Origin: Chloroflexota bacterium
GTDB lineage: Bacteria > Chloroflexota > UBA4733
NCBI GenBank assembly: GCA_023381895.1
Contig: JAMCTA010000101.1
Span: 1-7,131 of the forward strand
Direction: 5' to 3'
DNA: 7,131 nucleotides
Both the position numbers and the translations under genes were made by a program. The notes under the pieces are model-generated. The model saw only the letters and a list, made by a program, of their open reading frames with translations, had not been told where the DNA came from and searched no databases. Below, one piece after another: positions 5,906 to 7,131 of the stretch. The first letter of the stretch is position 1. Each line of letters opens with the position of its first letter.

Positions 5906-5936
5906 AGACTGTCATGCCGATTTGAACCGTGTCTAA
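5906..5936 (-). repeat. Right terminal copy (R) of the repeat block, inverted
   Basis: Read on the minus strand it is TTAGACACGGTTCA, a 6-nt spacer AATCGG, then CATGACAGTCT. It is the inverted partner of both the left copy at 4295-4335 and the adjacent copy at 5833-5875. The spacer is 10-12 nt shorter than in the other two. Confidence 0.65.
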
Positions 5937-6031
5937 GAGTATCAAGGAGGCTGCCGCTAGAGGGTTCGCCGCTTAGCCTGTGGCTGAGTGCCCATCCGGA
6001 GGCGCTCGTGGGCAACGTCTGACGCGGCCAG

Positions 6032-6069
6032 AAAATGTGGGGGAAGGAACCAAAGATTCCTTCCCCCAC
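6032..6069 (-). terminator. Rho-independent terminator of the FtsH-family gene
   Basis: A perfect 13-bp stem (GTGGGGGAAGGAA, 6037-6049, with TTCCTTCCCCCAC, 6057-6069) has a 7-nt loop. On the minus strand it is followed by ATTTTC, a short T-run. It starts 22 nt after the stop codon of the protease gene. On the plus strand no T-run follows, so it mainly serves the minus-strand gene, although the stem could also hinder readthrough from the MFS side. Confidence 0.85.
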
Positions 6070-6091
6070 GCTCTTCCAGGCAGCGGACAGC

Positions 6092-7131
6092 TCAATGCAC
6101 CTCTGGTACTCGAGGCGTGGGCGTGGATGCCGTTGTCGCCGCGCTTGCGCCACCGAACGCTCCTTGACCAAGGGCATGACCATTCACGATACCGTCAAGC
6201 TCCGGCAGCTGATCGACACTCTGGAGCACGATGCCATTCGGATGCCCTGGCAGCGGTGCCGTATTTCCTTCAATCTGTCGCACAATCTCATATACTTCGT
6301 CACCCACCAGTTCATCGTGTTCCAGGAGTGCCTGAGCGATGGCTTCCACCGCGAGACGGTGCTCGGCCAACATCTTCCGGACGTTGATGTATCGCCAGCG
6401 GAGCATGCGCTCGACTCGCCGCGCTGTGCGCGCATCGGGCGTGCCACCTTGCGACAGTGCTGAGGCAAAAGTGCCGTCCATCCCCAACACGCGAATGCAC
6501 CAGCTGGCGATGTCGGTCGCGTGGGCGAAGTCTGACACCACTCCGTTGTACTGTGTCCCAAGAAAGATCTCCTCAGCAGCACGGCTGGCAAGGGAGACAT
6601 CGATTATGGCCATGAGATCTTCCCGGCTGTTGGTGTGGTACTCCGTCAATGGTTTAGGGTTGGCGAACCCGAGGGCGCTACCGTGCCGGATGATGGACAC
6701 CTTCGATAGCCGGTCCCGGCGGAGCAGGCGCATCATCGCATAGGCGTGACCTGCTTCATGGTAGGCCAGCATGCGGCGCTCTTCGAAGGCCATGCCGCGA
6801 ATCGGCTCTTTGAGGCCCAACTCATGCACGTCGATAGCACGGCTGATGTCGTGATAGCTGACGGCTTTCCGGCTATCGAAGTGTGCCTGAATCAACGCTT
6901 CATTGATGATGTGCTTGATCGCAGCGGGAGTGTAACCGATGGTATCGGACACGATCGTGTCCATTGGCAGTTCCTCGTGCCATACCTTGCCCAGGTAGTA
7001 GTCGAGGATCTCTCGCCGTCCCTCGGCGTTCGGAAGATGGACTGCGAGCTTGCGGTCGAAGCGTCCTGGCCGGAGGAGCGCTGGATCAAGGGTTTCCACA
7101 AGGTTGGTGGCAGCGATCGTGAGCACTGGTA
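6092..7131 (-). CDS. ftsH: FtsH-family AAA+ zinc metalloprotease, C-terminal part (runs off right edge)
   Basis: Membrane-anchored ATP-dependent protease that unfolds and degrades proteins. About 346 C-terminal residues are visible. They begin in the ATPase at the sensor-1 AATN, then the second region of homology LDPALLRPGRFDR with its arginine fingers, the lid domain, the zinc site HEAGH (visible residues 123-127) and the third ligand Asp199 in VVSDFAHATDIA, so both activities look intact. The Walker motifs and any transmembrane N-terminus lie outside the window. It is diverged: the usual GFTGADL lid motif reads GYTPAAI, and GGRAAEE reads ASRAAEE. The last 30 residues are a low-complexity Gly/Ala/Thr/Pro tail. 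It may be a paralogue rather than the main FtsH. The gene converges on the MFS gene and ends at a strong hairpin terminator. Confidence 0.9.
   Translation of the reverse strand, partial: PVLTIAATNLVETLDPALLRPGRFDRKLAVHLPNAEGRREILDYYLGKVWHEELPMDTIVSDTIGYTPAAIKHIINEALIQAHFDSRKAVSYHDISRAIDVHELGLKEPIRGMAFEERRMLAYHEAGHAYAMMRLLRRDRLSKVSIIRHGSALGFANPKPLTEYHTNSREDLMAIIDVSLASRAAEEIFLGTQYNGVVSDFAHATDIASWCIRVLGMDGTFASALSQGGTPDARTARRVERMLRWRYINVRKMLAEHRLAVEAIAQALLEHDELVGDEVYEIVRQIEGNTAPLPGHPNGIVLQSVDQLPELDGIVNGHALGQGAFGGASAATTASTPTPRVPEVH

Larger units (their letters stand above)
4298..5933. mobile_element. Possible transposase-less mobile cassette carrying an MFS exporter
   Basis: The segment starts with GACAAGGTTCAAATC and ends with the inverse of GACACGGTTCAAATC (14 of 15 bases equal). 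TAA directly abuts both ends (4295-4297 and 5934-5936), which fits a 3-bp target duplication. Shifting the right tip by one base gives CTAA as a 4-bp duplication. The single gene inside is clearly richer in GC than its neighbours. No transposase is present, so it would be a passenger-gene cassette of the MIC type, moved by an element elsewhere. I cannot assign an IS family. The alternative is a solo repeat at the left plus an independent MITE at 5833-5936. Confidence 0.4.
5833..5936 (+). other. Large imperfect hairpin (MITE-like unit or structured 3' RNA) after the MFS gene
   Basis: Copies X and R face each other around a 30-nt GC-rich loop (5876-5905). The 14-bp outer and 11-bp inner arms differ at only three places, and each would be a U-G pair in plus-strand RNA. 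A TA dinucleotide lies at each tip (5834-5835 and 5934-5935), as in MITEs of elements that duplicate TA. There is no T-run, so it is a poor intrinsic terminator, though it may protect or end the MFS transcript. The rest of this 317-bp intergenic stretch (5775-5832 and 5937-6036) shows no gene or site I can recognise. Confidence 0.45.

Noticed and set aside
1..7131. CRISPR arrays, rRNA genes or a transposase gene
   Set aside because: No regularly spaced direct repeats, no conserved rRNA stretches and no transposase-like protein were seen in any frame.

Overview
The window is bacterial DNA of moderately high GC content. It looks like the chromosome of a Gram-positive-type or Chloroflexota-like organism. 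That placement is an inference from three things: a DnaQ-UvrC fusion protein, a NarL-type two-component pair, and a diverged FtsH-family protease, together with TTG/GTG starts. No rRNA or other taxonomic marker is present, so it stays tentative.

Layout from left to right. The 5' part of proB (glutamate 5-kinase, minus strand) is cut by the left edge. Next on the same strand is a 578-residue protein that joins a DnaQ-type exonuclease to the front half of UvrC: GIY-YIG nuclease, four cluster cysteines and UVR motif. A divergent regulatory region with two palindromes follows (about 2318-2487). It leads rightward into a NarL-family sensor kinase and its LuxR-type response regulator, which overlap by 29 bp and form a translationally coupled operon. 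Immediately after the regulator comes a segment of different character, about 4295-5936. It carries one very GC-rich MFS exporter gene (plus strand), bordered by related repeat blocks in inverted orientation. The right end holds the C-terminal part of an FtsH-family AAA+ zinc protease (minus strand, cut by the right edge), with a strong terminator hairpin just after its stop codon.

How the genes work together. The kinase and regulator form one signalling unit. proB, the repair-type fusion and FtsH are housekeeping or stress functions with no visible link to it. The MFS gene has an aberrant base composition and is framed by a repeat block seen three times: once at the left and twice at the right, where the two copies form a large hairpin. 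I read this as a probable transposase-less mobile cassette or a gene trapped between MITE-like repeats. It is the main observation in the window that the genes do not explain. I do not see a clear new multi-gene system.
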